Of a stretch of DNA of 59,421 bases, positions 26,063 to 34,320 are shown one piece after another. The position numbers and the translations under genes are program-made. The notes beneath the pieces are model-generated. The model was not told the DNA's origin and did not search any database. It was given only the letters and a program-made list of their open reading frames with translations. The stretch is from Kitasatospora sp. DSM 101779 (GTDB taxonomy: Bacteria > Actinomycetota > Actinomycetes > Streptomycetales > Streptomycetaceae), in the NCBI RefSeq assembly GCF_025655475.1, contig NZ_JAHTIK010000001.1:6441880-6501300 (forward strand), read 5' to 3'. Position 1 is the first letter of the stretch, and each line of letters begins with the position of its first letter.

Positions 26063-26870
26063 CACCGCAACGACCAACGTCAAGGAGGCGGCTCCGGTGG
26101 ACGCCCAGCTGGCTCGCGTGCCCACCGTCGTCGTGGACGACGTCCACATCGTCTACAAGGTGCACGGCGCGGGTTCCGGCCGGGGCAGCGCCACCTCGGC
26201 GCTGAGCCGGATCATCTCGCGCAAGCGCTCGCCCGCCATCCGCGAGGTGCACGCCGTCCGCGGCGTCAGCTTCGTGGCGTACAAGGGCGAGGCGATCGGC
26301 CTGATCGGCTCCAACGGCTCCGGCAAGTCGACCATGCTGGCCGCCATCGCGGGCCTGCTGCCGACCGAGAAGGGCGGCATCTACACCAACGGGCAGCCCT
26401 CGCTGCTCGGTGTGAACGCCGCGCTGATGAACGACCTGACCGGCGACCGCAACGTGGTGCTGGGCTGCCTGGCGATGGGCATGTCCCCCGCCGAGGTGCG
26501 GTCCCGCTACCAGGACATCGTCGACTTCTCGGGCATCAACGAGAAGGGCGACTTCATCACCCTGCCGATGCGCACGTACTCCTCCGGCATGGCCGCCCGC
26601 CTGCGGTTCTCCATCGCCGCGGCGAAGACGCACGACGTGCTGCTGATCGACGAGGCGCTGGCCACCGGTGACCAGAAGTTCCAGAAGCGCTCCGAGGCCC
26701 GCATCCGCGAGCTGCGCAAGGAGGCCGGCACGGTCTTCCTGGTGAGCCACAACAACAACGCGATCCGCGACACCTGCGAGCGCACCATCTGGATCGAGAA
26801 GGGCGAGCTCGTCATGGACGGGCCGACCGACGTCGTGGTGAAGGCGTACGAGCGCGGCGAGCGCCCCTGA
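26055..26870 (+). CDS. ABC exporter ATPase (TagH/Wzt-like)
   Basis: 271 residues. Walker A is GLIGSNGSGKST, followed by the polysaccharide-exporter-type loop GVNAALMNDLTGDRN, the signature TYSSGMAARLRFSIA (SSGM in place of LSGGQ, the hallmark of TagH/Wzt/RfbB proteins), Walker B VLLIDEALATGD and H-loop LVSHNNNAIRD. It lacks the C-terminal carbohydrate-binding domain of long Wzt proteins, so export probably does not depend on recognition of a chain-end modification. It overlaps the permease gene by 8 bp. Confidence 0.92.
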   Translation: MADTATTNVKEAAPVDAQLARVPTVVVDDVHIVYKVHGAGSGRGSATSALSRIISRKRSPAIREVHAVRGVSFVAYKGEAIGLIGSNGSGKSTMLAAIAGLLPTEKGGIYTNGQPSLLGVNAALMNDLTGDRNVVLGCLAMGMSPAEVRSRYQDIVDFSGINEKGDFITLPMRTYSSGMAARLRFSIAAAKTHDVLLIDEALATGDQKFQKRSEARIRELRKEAGTVFLVSHNNNAIRDTCERTIWIEKGELVMDGPTDVVVKAYERGERP

Positions 26871-26887
26871 GGGGTTCGCGGCGACCT

Positions 26888-26931
26888 CGCCGAGGCCGGT
26901 GCCGGGAGTCTTCCCGGCACCGGCCTCGGCG
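26888..26931 (+). terminator. strong intrinsic-type terminator
   Basis: A perfect 19-bp inverted repeat, 26888-26906 with 26913-26931, and a 6-nt AGTCTT loop, 17 bp after the ATPase stop. It separates the polymer cluster from the hopanoid operon. Confidence 0.9.
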
Positions 26932-27001
26932 TGATCGGACACAGTGCCCGGTACGCGTGTCCGAAGGGGACCGCCGGGCGACAGCGGTGTAGAACGGGGG
27001 A

Positions 27002-27937
27002 GTGACGGCAGTGGTGGCTTCGGCCAAATCAGACAATCAGACAGACGGCGCCACGTTGCAGAAGGCGGACCTGGAGAACTTCCCGGTCGCGCCCTCCTTC
27101 CTGCCCGCCGCCTGGCGGACCGACCTGATGGCGGTCTACGGCTTCGCCCGGCTGGTCGACGACGCCGGCGACGGCGACCTCGCCGAGCCGGAGCGGGTGG
27201 CCGCGCTGCTGGACGTCCCGGTCGTCGCCGACCGCACCGCCTTCCGGCTCGGCCTGCTGGACGGCCTGGAGCGGGACCTCGACCGCGCCTTCGAGACCGC
27301 CCTCGGCCAGGGCGGCGAGCAACCCCGCCACCCGCTGATGAAGGCGCTCGTCCCGCTCGCCGACCGCCACCCGGTCACCCCGGAGCCGTTCCGCCGCCTG
27401 ATCGAGGCCAACCGGGTCGACCAGACCACCACCCGCTACGCCACCTACCGCGACCTGATCGGCTACTGCACCCTCTCCGCCGACCCGGTCGGCCGGCTGG
27501 TGCTCGCCATCGCCGGAGTCGCCACCCCCGAGCGCATCGCCCTCTCCGACGCGATCTGCAGCGGCCTGCAGATCGTCGAGCACATCCAGGACGTCGCCGA
27601 GGACCTCGGCCGCGGCCGGATCTACCTGCCCGCCGACTCGATGGAGCGGTTCGGCGTCACCGAGGACGACCTCGCCGAGCCCACCGCGGGCCCCCGGGTC
27701 CGCGAGCTGATCGCCTTCGAGGCCGAGCGCGCCCGGACCCTGCTCGACCGCGGCGCCCCGCTGGTGGGTACGGTTCACGGGAGGCTACGGCTGCTGCTCG
27801 CGGGATTCACCGCGGGCGGGTACGCGGCCCTGGCGGCCGTCGAGGACGCCGGGTACGACGTGCTCGCCCGGCAGCCCAAGCCGGACAAGCGCCGCCTCGC
27901 GCTGCGGGCGGCGGCACTCTTCGCGAAGGGAAGGTGA
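27002..27937 (+). CDS. hpnC: squalene synthesis protein HpnC
   Basis: A 311-residue all-helical prenyl synthase. It has an Asp-rich substrate region RLVDDAGDGD and a second EHIQDVAEDLGRGRIYLP. In the three-enzyme bacterial route HpnD makes presqualene diphosphate from two FPP, HpnC converts it to hydroxysqualene, and HpnE reduces this to squalene. GTG 27002 is adjacent to GGGGGAG. GTG 27011 has better spacing from the same Shine-Dalgarno and may be the true start. TAGAAC at 26990-26995 is a possible -10. First gene of the hopanoid operon. Confidence 0.93.
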   Translation: MTAVVASAKSDNQTDGATLQKADLENFPVAPSFLPAAWRTDLMAVYGFARLVDDAGDGDLAEPERVAALLDVPVVADRTAFRLGLLDGLERDLDRAFETALGQGGEQPRHPLMKALVPLADRHPVTPEPFRRLIEANRVDQTTTRYATYRDLIGYCTLSADPVGRLVLAIAGVATPERIALSDAICSGLQIVEHIQDVAEDLGRGRIYLPADSMERFGVTEDDLAEPTAGPRVRELIAFEAERARTLLDRGAPLVGTVHGRLRLLLAGFTAGGYAALAAVEDAGYDVLARQPKPDKRRLALRAAALFAKGR

Positions 27938-28836
27938 ACGCCCGAGTGGCGGCATCACCACTGGCGTCGGCGCCGGTCATGGCGGCCTACCGGTACTGCG
28001 AGGCGGTCACCGCGCTGCAGGCCCGCAACTTCAGCTACGGGATCCGGCTGCTGCCCGAGCCCAAGCGCCTCGCCATGTCCGCGCTCTACGCCCTGGCCCG
28101 CCGGGTGGACGACATCGGCGACGGCGACCTGCCCGAGGACCGCAAGGCCGAGCAGCTGATGCGCACCCGCGAGCTGCTGGACGAGGTCCGGGCCGGCGCG
28201 GTCGGCGAGGACGACACCGACCCGGTCAAGGTCGCCCTCGCGGACGCCGCCCGGCGCTTCCCGATCCCGCTCGGCGGCTTCGACGAGCTGATCGACGGCG
28301 TCGAGATGGACCTCAAGGGCGTCGAGTACCGGACGTACGAGGACCTCAAGGTCTACTGCCGCTGTGTCGCCGGCGCCATCGGCCGGCTGTCGCTCGGGGT
28401 GTACGGCTGCGACGACCCCGAGCTCGGCGCGCACTACGCCGACACCCTCGGGCTCGCCCTGCAGCTCACCAACATCCTGCGCGACCTGCGCGAGGACGCC
28501 GCCAACGGCCGCACCTACCTGCCCACCGAGGACCTCGTCCGGTTCGGCTGCCAGGAGGGCTTCGCGCTGTCCGAGCCGCCGGTCGGCGCGGACTTCACCG
28601 GGCTGATCGCCTTCGAGGCGCAGCGGGCCCAGCAGGCCTTCGAGGAGGGCCTGCGGCTGCTGCCGATGCTGGACCGCCGCAGCCGCGCCTGCACCGCCGC
28701 GATGGCCGGCATCTACCACCGCCTGCTCGGCCGGATCGCGGCCGAACCGGAGTCCGTCCTGCGCGGCCGGGTCTCCCTGCCGGGTTGGGAGAAGGCGTAC
28801 GTCGCGCTGTCCGGGCTCGCCGGAGGGCGTTCTTGA
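27934..28836 (+). CDS. hpnD: presqualene diphosphate synthase HpnD
   Basis: 300 residues of the squalene/phytoene synthase family. It has YCEAVTALQARNFSYGIRLL at the N-terminus, the first Asp-rich motif LARRVDDIGDGD and the second LTNILRDLREDAANGRTYLP, with both DxxxD motifs intact. It condenses two farnesyl diphosphates to presqualene diphosphate. The GTG overlaps the hpnC stop by GTGA. A second GTG at 27946 is an alternative. Confidence 0.93.
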   Translation: MNARVAASPLASAPVMAAYRYCEAVTALQARNFSYGIRLLPEPKRLAMSALYALARRVDDIGDGDLPEDRKAEQLMRTRELLDEVRAGAVGEDDTDPVKVALADAARRFPIPLGGFDELIDGVEMDLKGVEYRTYEDLKVYCRCVAGAIGRLSLGVYGCDDPELGAHYADTLGLALQLTNILRDLREDAANGRTYLPTEDLVRFGCQEGFALSEPPVGADFTGLIAFEAQRAQQAFEEGLRLLPMLDRRSRACTAAMAGIYHRLLGRIAAEPESVLRGRVSLPGWEKAYVALSGLAGGRS

Positions 28837-28951
28837 TTCTTCCGCCAGTTATGTCACGCTGTGTCAACAGGGAATCACGGGCATATGCAGTGATGTTGTC
28901 CACGAAACGACGGCGAGACCAGGGCCGGGACCAGGGCAGGGGGTGGCACCG

Positions 28952-30352
28952 ATGACCGCACGGACGACGGCCGAGCGGCCCACCGCCGTCGTGGTCGGCG
29001 GCGGGCTCGCCGGCATCACCGCGGCCCTGCGCCTCGCCGAGGCCGACCACCGGGTCACCCTGCTGGAGACCAGGCCCCGGCTCGGCGGCCTCGCCTTCTC
29101 CTTCCGCCGCGGCGACCTGGTCGTCGACAACGGTCAGCACGTGTTCCTGCGCTGCTGCACCGCCTACTGCGGCCTGCTGGACCGACTGGGCGCGGGCCGT
29201 CTGGTGGATCTCCAGCCGCGCCTCGACGTCCCCGTGCTCTCCGTGGCCCCAGACGGGCGGCGCACCTTCGGCCGGCTGCGCCGCGCGGGCCTGCCGGTGC
29301 CGCTGCACCTGGCCGCCAGCCTCGCCGGGTACCCGCACCTCGGCCCGGCCGACCGGCTGCGCGTGGTGCGCGCCGCCCTCGCCCTGCAGGCGCTCGACCT
29401 CGCCGACCCGGCGCTGGACGCGATCTCCTTCGGCGCCTGGCTGCGCCGGCAGGGCCAGACCCCGGCCACCGTCGCGGCGCTGTGGGACCTGGTCGGCGTC
29501 GCCACGCTGAACGCCACCGCCGAGCAGACCTCGCTGGCGCTGGCCGCCATGGTCTTCAAGACCGGGCTGCTCTCCGACCCGGGCGCCTCGGACATCGGCA
29601 TGGCCAAGGTGCCGCTCGGCCGGATCCACCACGACGCCGCCCTGGCCGAGCTGGAGCGCCTCGGCGTACAGGTGCGGCTGCGCACCCGTGCCGCCGAGAT
29701 CAAGCCCGCCGACCGGCACGGCGTCCGGCTGGAGGACGGCGAGCTGCTCGCCGCCGACACCGTGGTGCTCGCCGGCGCGCAGGAGTCCGCCGCCGCCCTG
29801 CTGCCGCCGGGCGCGATCCGCGACCAGCAGCGGATCTCCGGGCTCGGCCACGCACCGATCCTCAACGTGCACGTGGTGTACGACCGCACCCTGCTGCGCC
29901 GCCCGTTCTTCGCCGCGCTGGGCTCGCCCGTGCAGTGGGTGTTCGACCGGACGGCCCATTCGGGTCTGGCCGTTCCCGGTGCCCAGTACCTGGCGCTGTC
30001 ACAGTCCGCCGTGCAGGCCGAGATCGACCTGCCGGTGGCCGAGCTGCGCGAGCGCTACCTGCCGGAGCTGGCCCGGCTGGTGCCCGGCGCCCGCGAGGCG
30101 GAGGTGCTGGACTTCTTCGTCACCCGCGAGCGCACGGCCACCTTCGACCCGGCCCCCGGCACCGCCCCGCTGCGGCCCGCCGCGGCCACCGACATCCCCG
30201 GCCTCCTGCTGGCCGGTTCGTGGACGGCCACCGGCTGGCCCGCGACCATGGAGAGTGCGGTGCGCAGCGGCCACGCCGCCGCGGACACCGCGCTCGCCCG
30301 CACCGGTCGGCGCCTGCCGGCCGACCGCGGCGACGGGCGGTGGCCGCGATGA
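28952..30352 (+). CDS. hpnE: hydroxysqualene dehydroxylase HpnE
   Basis: A 466-residue FAD-dependent amine-oxidase/phytoene-desaturase-like protein. The FAD motif is VVVGGGLAGITAALRLAEAD near residues 12-32, followed by LLETRPRLGGLAFSF. The C-terminus has PGLLLAGSWTATGWPATMES, the second FAD contact. It reduces hydroxysqualene to squalene. A 115-bp gap separates it from hpnD, the only sizeable gap in the first half of the operon, and may hold an internal promoter. ATG 28952 follows AGGGGG. Confidence 0.93.
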   Translation: MTARTTAERPTAVVVGGGLAGITAALRLAEADHRVTLLETRPRLGGLAFSFRRGDLVVDNGQHVFLRCCTAYCGLLDRLGAGRLVDLQPRLDVPVLSVAPDGRRTFGRLRRAGLPVPLHLAASLAGYPHLGPADRLRVVRAALALQALDLADPALDAISFGAWLRRQGQTPATVAALWDLVGVATLNATAEQTSLALAAMVFKTGLLSDPGASDIGMAKVPLGRIHHDAALAELERLGVQVRLRTRAAEIKPADRHGVRLEDGELLAADTVVLAGAQESAAALLPPGAIRDQQRISGLGHAPILNVHVVYDRTLLRRPFFAALGSPVQWVFDRTAHSGLAVPGAQYLALSQSAVQAEIDLPVAELRERYLPELARLVPGAREAEVLDFFVTRERTATFDPAPGTAPLRPAAATDIPGLLLAGSWTATGWPATMESAVRSGHAAADTALARTGRRLPADRGDGRWPR

Positions 30353-30435
30353 CGCCGCCCCGCCGGACGACCACAGACACCGCACCACGCCTGGCGCCCA
30401 CAGCGGCCGGGCATTCGCACGGAGAGGGAACGTAC

Positions 30436-31515
30436 GTGGAGGCTCGCACCCAGGGCGCCGGCTCGGTGAAGGACACCCCGTCGGTGCTGGACCTGCTGGC
30501 ACGCGGCCGGACCATGTGCACCCCGTCGCTGAAGTCCGCCGTCGCCCGTTTGGCCGCACCGATGGACACCGTCGGCGCCTACCACTTCGGCTGGATCGAC
30601 CGGGACGGCCGGCCCGCGGCGGGCGACGGCGGCAAGGCCGTGCGGCCCGCGCTGGCACTGCTGTCGGCCGAGGCGGCCGGTGCGGCGGCCGAGGCCGGCG
30701 TGCCCGGGGGCGTCTCCGTCGAGCTGGTGCACAACTTTTCGCTGCTCCATGATGATCTGATGGACGGTGACGAGACCCGGCGGCACCGGGCCACCGCGTG
30801 GACGGTCTTCGGACCGGCCCAGGCGATCCTGGTCGGCGACGCGCTCGCCACGCTGGGTACCGAGGTGCTGCTCGACGCGGCGGTCACGGGCACGGCGACC
30901 GCCGCGGACGCCGCACGCGCCGTCCGGCTGATCACCAGCGCCACCCGCAAGCTCATCGACGGCCAGGCCATGGACGTCGCCTTCGAGCAGCGCGACGTGG
31001 TGACGGTGGAGGAGTGCCTGGAGATGGAGGGCGGCAAGACCGGCGCCCTGCTCGCCGCCTCCGCCGCGATCGGTGCCGTGCTCGCGGGTGCCGACGACCG
31101 CGTCTCCGACGCGCTGCAGCGCTACGGGCACCACCTCGGCCTGGCCTTCCAGGCGGTCGACGACCTGCTCGGCATCTGGGGCGCGACCGAGGTCACCGGC
31201 AAGCCGCACTGGGGCGACCTGCGCCAGCGCAAGAAGTCGCTGCCGGTGTGCGCCGCGCTCGCCGAGGGCGGCGCCGCCTCCCGCAGGCTCGCCGACCAGC
31301 TGGCCGACCCGCGGGGCCGCGGCGAGGAGAGCGAGCAGGTGCTCGCCGCCCGCGCCGGGCTGATCGAGGAGGCCGGCGGCCGGGCCTGGACCCAGGACGA
31401 GGCCCGCCGGCAGCACCAGACCGCCCTCGCCGCACTGGACGAGGTGCCGATGACCGACGAGGTGCGCGAGCACTTCGTCGCACTCGCCGAATTCGTGGTG
31501 GTACGAGAGAGGTGA
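30436..31515 (+). CDS. polyprenyl (farnesyl-type) diphosphate synthase
   Basis: About 359 residues of the trans-isoprenyl diphosphate synthase family. It has GGKAVRPALALLSAEAAG, the first Asp-rich motif LLHDDLMDGDETRRH and the second FQAVDDLLGIWG. It probably supplies farnesyl diphosphate for squalene, although chain length cannot be read with confidence. GTG 30436 has GGAGAGGGAA 6 bp upstream. ATG 30349 overlaps the hpnE stop (ATGA) and would add 29 low-complexity residues. Confidence 0.92.
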   Translation: MEARTQGAGSVKDTPSVLDLLARGRTMCTPSLKSAVARLAAPMDTVGAYHFGWIDRDGRPAAGDGGKAVRPALALLSAEAAGAAAEAGVPGGVSVELVHNFSLLHDDLMDGDETRRHRATAWTVFGPAQAILVGDALATLGTEVLLDAAVTGTATAADAARAVRLITSATRKLIDGQAMDVAFEQRDVVTVEECLEMEGGKTGALLAASAAIGAVLAGADDRVSDALQRYGHHLGLAFQAVDDLLGIWGATEVTGKPHWGDLRQRKKSLPVCAALAEGGAASRRLADQLADPRGRGEESEQVLAARAGLIEEAGGRAWTQDEARRQHQTALAALDEVPMTDEVREHFVALAEFVVVRER

Positions 31516-31521
31516 CGTGAA

Positions 31522-33615
31522 TTGACAGCAACCGCGGGCGGCCGGCTCGACCCCGAGTACGATTCCGAGCCGGTCGCGGTGGGCGACCGCCCTCCCGACC
31601 GGGTGGCCGACCGTCAGGTGCCGGTGCCGGACGGCCTCGTCCCGCCTCCCGAGGAGGCGCGGGCCGCCGACGGCCAGGCTCCGGTAGGACGATCGGACGA
31701 TGTGCCGGCCGGGGCGGTGCTGGCCCGGGCCACCGCCCACCTGCTGTCACTGCAGAACCCGGACGGCTGGTGGAAGGGCGACCTGGAGACCAACGTCACC
31801 ATGGACGCCGAGGACCTTTTACTGCGTGAGTTCCTGGGCATCCGCACCGCGGACCAGACCCGGGCCACGGCAGCCTGGATCCGCTCGCAGCAGCGCGCGG
31901 ACGGCACCTGGGCGACCTTCCACGGCGGCCCTCCCGAACTGTCCACCACCGTCGAGGCGTACGTCGCCCTGAAACTCGCCGGGGACGACCCCGGCGCCGG
32001 GCACATGCAGGCCGCCGCCCGGTACGTCCGGGAGCACGGCGGAATCGCGGCCACCCGGGTCTTCACCCGCATCTGGCTCGCCCTGTTCGGCTGGTGGCCC
32101 TGGCAACGCCTCCCCGAACTCCCCCCGGAGATCCTCTTCCTGCCCAGCTGGGCCCCGCTCAACATCTACGCCTTCGGCCAGTGGGCCCGGCAGACCATCG
32201 TCCCGCTGACCGTGGTCTCCGCCCACCGCCCGGTACGCCCGGCCCCGTTCGACCTCACCGAACTGCACACCGACCCGGCCGACCCGTACCCGGTCCCGCC
32301 CCTGGCCCCCGCCGCCAGCTGGGAGGGCCTCTTCCAGCGCCTCGACCGGCTGATGCACCACTACCACCGGTACGCGGTGCGGCCGCTGCGCCGCAGCGCG
32401 CTCGCCCGGGCCGGCCGCTGGATCGTCGACCGCCAGGAGGCGGACGGCTGCTGGGGCGGCATCCAACCGCCCGCCGTCTACTCCCTGATCGCCCTGCACC
32501 TGCTCGGCTACCGGCTCGACCACCCGGTGATGAAGGCCGGCCTGGCCGCCTTCGACGGCTTCACCGTGCACACCGAGGACGGCAGACGCTGGATGGAGGC
32601 CTGCCAGTCCCCGGTCTGGGACACCTGCCTGGCCACCATCGCGCTGCGCGACGCCGGGCTGCCCGCCGACGACCCGGCCGTCGTCCGGGCCGCCGACTGG
32701 ATGCTCGACGAGGAGATCACCACCCGCGGCGACTGGTCGGTCAAACGGCCGCGCCTGGCGCCCGGAGGCTGGGCCTTCGAGTTCCACAACGACACCTACC
32801 CCGACATCGACGACACCGCCGAGGTCGTGCTGGCCCTGCGCCGGGTCGCCCATCCGGAGCCCTCGCGGCTGAACGGCGCCGTCGAGCGCGCCGTCCGCTG
32901 GTGCCTCGGCATGCAGTCCCGCGACGGCGCGTGGGGCGCCTTCGACGTCGACAACACCAGTCCGCTCCCCAACAAGCTGCCGTTCTGCGACTTCGGCGAG
33001 GTCATCGATCCGCCCTCGGCCGACGTCACCGCCCACGTGGTGGAGATGCTCGCCGAGGTCGGCGGCGCCGCCGACCCACGGGCGCTGCGCGGCATCGCCT
33101 GGCTGCTCGACCACCAGGAGGACGACGGCTCCTGGTTCGGCCGCTGGGGCACCAACTACATCTACGGCACCGGCTCGGTGCTGCCCGCGCTGGTCGCCGC
33201 CGGGATCCGCGGCGACCACCCGGCCGTCCGCCGCGCCGTGCACTGGCTGGAGAGCCGGCAGAACCCGGACGGCGGCTGGGGCGAGGACATGCGCTCCTAC
33301 GACGACCCGGCCACCTGGGCCGGGCGCGGCGACTCCACCGCCTCGCAGACCGCCTGGGCGCTGATGGCGCTGCTCGCGGCCGGCGAGGCACCGAACGGCC
33401 CGGGCAGCGGCAGCGAGGCCGTGGAACGCGGCGTCGCCTGGCTGGCCCGCACCCAGCGCGCCGACGGCACCTGGGACGAGCCGCAGTTCACCGGGACGGG
33501 CTTCCCGTGGGACTTCTCGATCAACTACCACCTGTACCGCCTGGTGTTCCCGGTGACGGCGCTCGGCAGGTACGTGACCGGGCGGCCGCTCGGGGCAGGA
33601 GGCGGTGACCGGTGA
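31522..33615 (+). CDS. shc: squalene-hopene cyclase
   Basis: A 697-residue monotopic membrane enzyme cyclising squalene to hopene/hopanol. The catalytic DxDD is D428-I-D-D431 in YPDIDDTAEV. Several QW repeats are visible (SRDGAWGAFD, NPDGGWGED, RADGTWDEPQ), and the C-terminal FPWDFSINYHLYRLVFPVTA is characteristic. The ~60 N-terminal residues are acidic/Pro-rich and poorly conserved. The start is TTG, 7 bp after the upstream stop. Leu100 is encoded by TTA (31819-31821), the rare bldA-dependent codon, suggesting developmental control. Confidence 0.96.
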   Translation: MTATAGGRLDPEYDSEPVAVGDRPPDRVADRQVPVPDGLVPPPEEARAADGQAPVGRSDDVPAGAVLARATAHLLSLQNPDGWWKGDLETNVTMDAEDLLLREFLGIRTADQTRATAAWIRSQQRADGTWATFHGGPPELSTTVEAYVALKLAGDDPGAGHMQAAARYVREHGGIAATRVFTRIWLALFGWWPWQRLPELPPEILFLPSWAPLNIYAFGQWARQTIVPLTVVSAHRPVRPAPFDLTELHTDPADPYPVPPLAPAASWEGLFQRLDRLMHHYHRYAVRPLRRSALARAGRWIVDRQEADGCWGGIQPPAVYSLIALHLLGYRLDHPVMKAGLAAFDGFTVHTEDGRRWMEACQSPVWDTCLATIALRDAGLPADDPAVVRAADWMLDEEITTRGDWSVKRPRLAPGGWAFEFHNDTYPDIDDTAEVVLALRRVAHPEPSRLNGAVERAVRWCLGMQSRDGAWGAFDVDNTSPLPNKLPFCDFGEVIDPPSADVTAHVVEMLAEVGGAADPRALRGIAWLLDHQEDDGSWFGRWGTNYIYGTGSVLPALVAAGIRGDHPAVRRAVHWLESRQNPDGGWGEDMRSYDDPATWAGRGDSTASQTAWALMALLAAGEAPNGPGSGSEAVERGVAWLARTQRADGTWDEPQFTGTGFPWDFSINYHLYRLVFPVTALGRYVTGRPLGAGGGDR

Positions 33616-33652
33616 GAAAACGTCACTTCACCGAGACGGCCGGAGGTGTGCG

Positions 33653-34318
33653 ATGAGGGGTGAACCCCTGCTGGTGCTGTGCGCGCTCGGGCCGGAGGCC
33701 TGGGCCCTGCGCGGCGGCGACTGGGCCGGTGCGATCGGCGGCTCGCCCGTCCTGGTCCGCACCGGGATCGGCCGCGGCCGCGCAGGGCAGGCCGTCCGGA
33801 CCCTGCTCTCCACCGGTGACTACGGAGCCCTGGTTGTCGCCGGGTTCGGCGCCTCCGTCGCCCCCGGCACCGCCCCCGGCGAGGTCATCGTCGCGGACGC
33901 CGTCCGCGACTCCGAGGGCGGGCGCTTCGCGCTCGACAGCGCCCCCACCCTCGCCAAGGCCCTGCAGGCCTGCGGCCTGACCACGCACACCGGCCTGCAC
34001 CACACCGCCGACCACGTGGTCCGCGGCGCCCAGCGCCGGGCGCTGCACGCCCGCGGCGCCCTCGCCGTCGACATGGAGGCCGCCGCCGTCCTCGCCGCCC
34101 GCGCCGAGACCCGGCCCGAGCTGCCGGCCGCGGTGCTGCGGGTGGTCGTCGACACTCCCGAACGCGAGTTGATCCGGCCGGGCACCCTGCCGGCCGGCGT
34201 GCACGCCTGGCGCGCCCTGCGCGCCGCCGTGCCGGCCCTCACCGAGTGGCACCGCCTGGTCGCCACCGCAGCACCCCGTCCACCACAGCCCTCGACACTC
34301 CCGCAGGAGGCGAGTTAG
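33653..34318 (+). CDS. hpnG: hopanoid nucleosidase/phosphorylase HpnG
   Basis: 221 residues of the purine-nucleoside phosphorylase/MTAN superfamily. It contains VVAGFGASVAPGTAPGEVIV and the base-binding ALAVDMEAAAVLAA. HpnG removes adenine from adenosylhopane to give ribosylhopane (or phosphoribosylhopane), the step after HpnH. The ATG at 33653 is preferred because GGAGG lies 5 bp upstream. The GTG at 33605 would overlap shc. Confidence 0.92.
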   Translation: MRGEPLLVLCALGPEAWALRGGDWAGAIGGSPVLVRTGIGRGRAGQAVRTLLSTGDYGALVVAGFGASVAPGTAPGEVIVADAVRDSEGGRFALDSAPTLAKALQACGLTTHTGLHHTADHVVRGAQRRALHARGALAVDMEAAAVLAARAETRPELPAAVLRVVVDTPERELIRPGTLPAGVHAWRALRAAVPALTEWHRLVATAAPRPPQPSTLPQEAS

Positions 34319-34320
34319 CC

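Noticed and set aside
19559..26870. A classical wall teichoic acid (tag/tar) locus
   Set aside because: There is a TagGH-like exporter, but no TagO, TagA, TagB or TagF-type glycerophosphotransferase. The CDP-alcohol phosphatidyltransferases point to other chemistry.
19559..26870. A phosphonate biosynthesis cluster (nucleotidyltransferase plus iron-type alcohol dehydrogenase)
   Set aside because: No PEP mutase or phosphonopyruvate decarboxylase is present, and the dehydrogenase motifs fit G1P dehydrogenases better.
30349..30435. ATG 30349 as start of the polyprenyl synthase
   Set aside because: It overlaps the hpnE stop, but the added 29 residues are low-complexity, and GTG 30436 has a strong, well-spaced Shine-Dalgarno. 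Not fully excluded.
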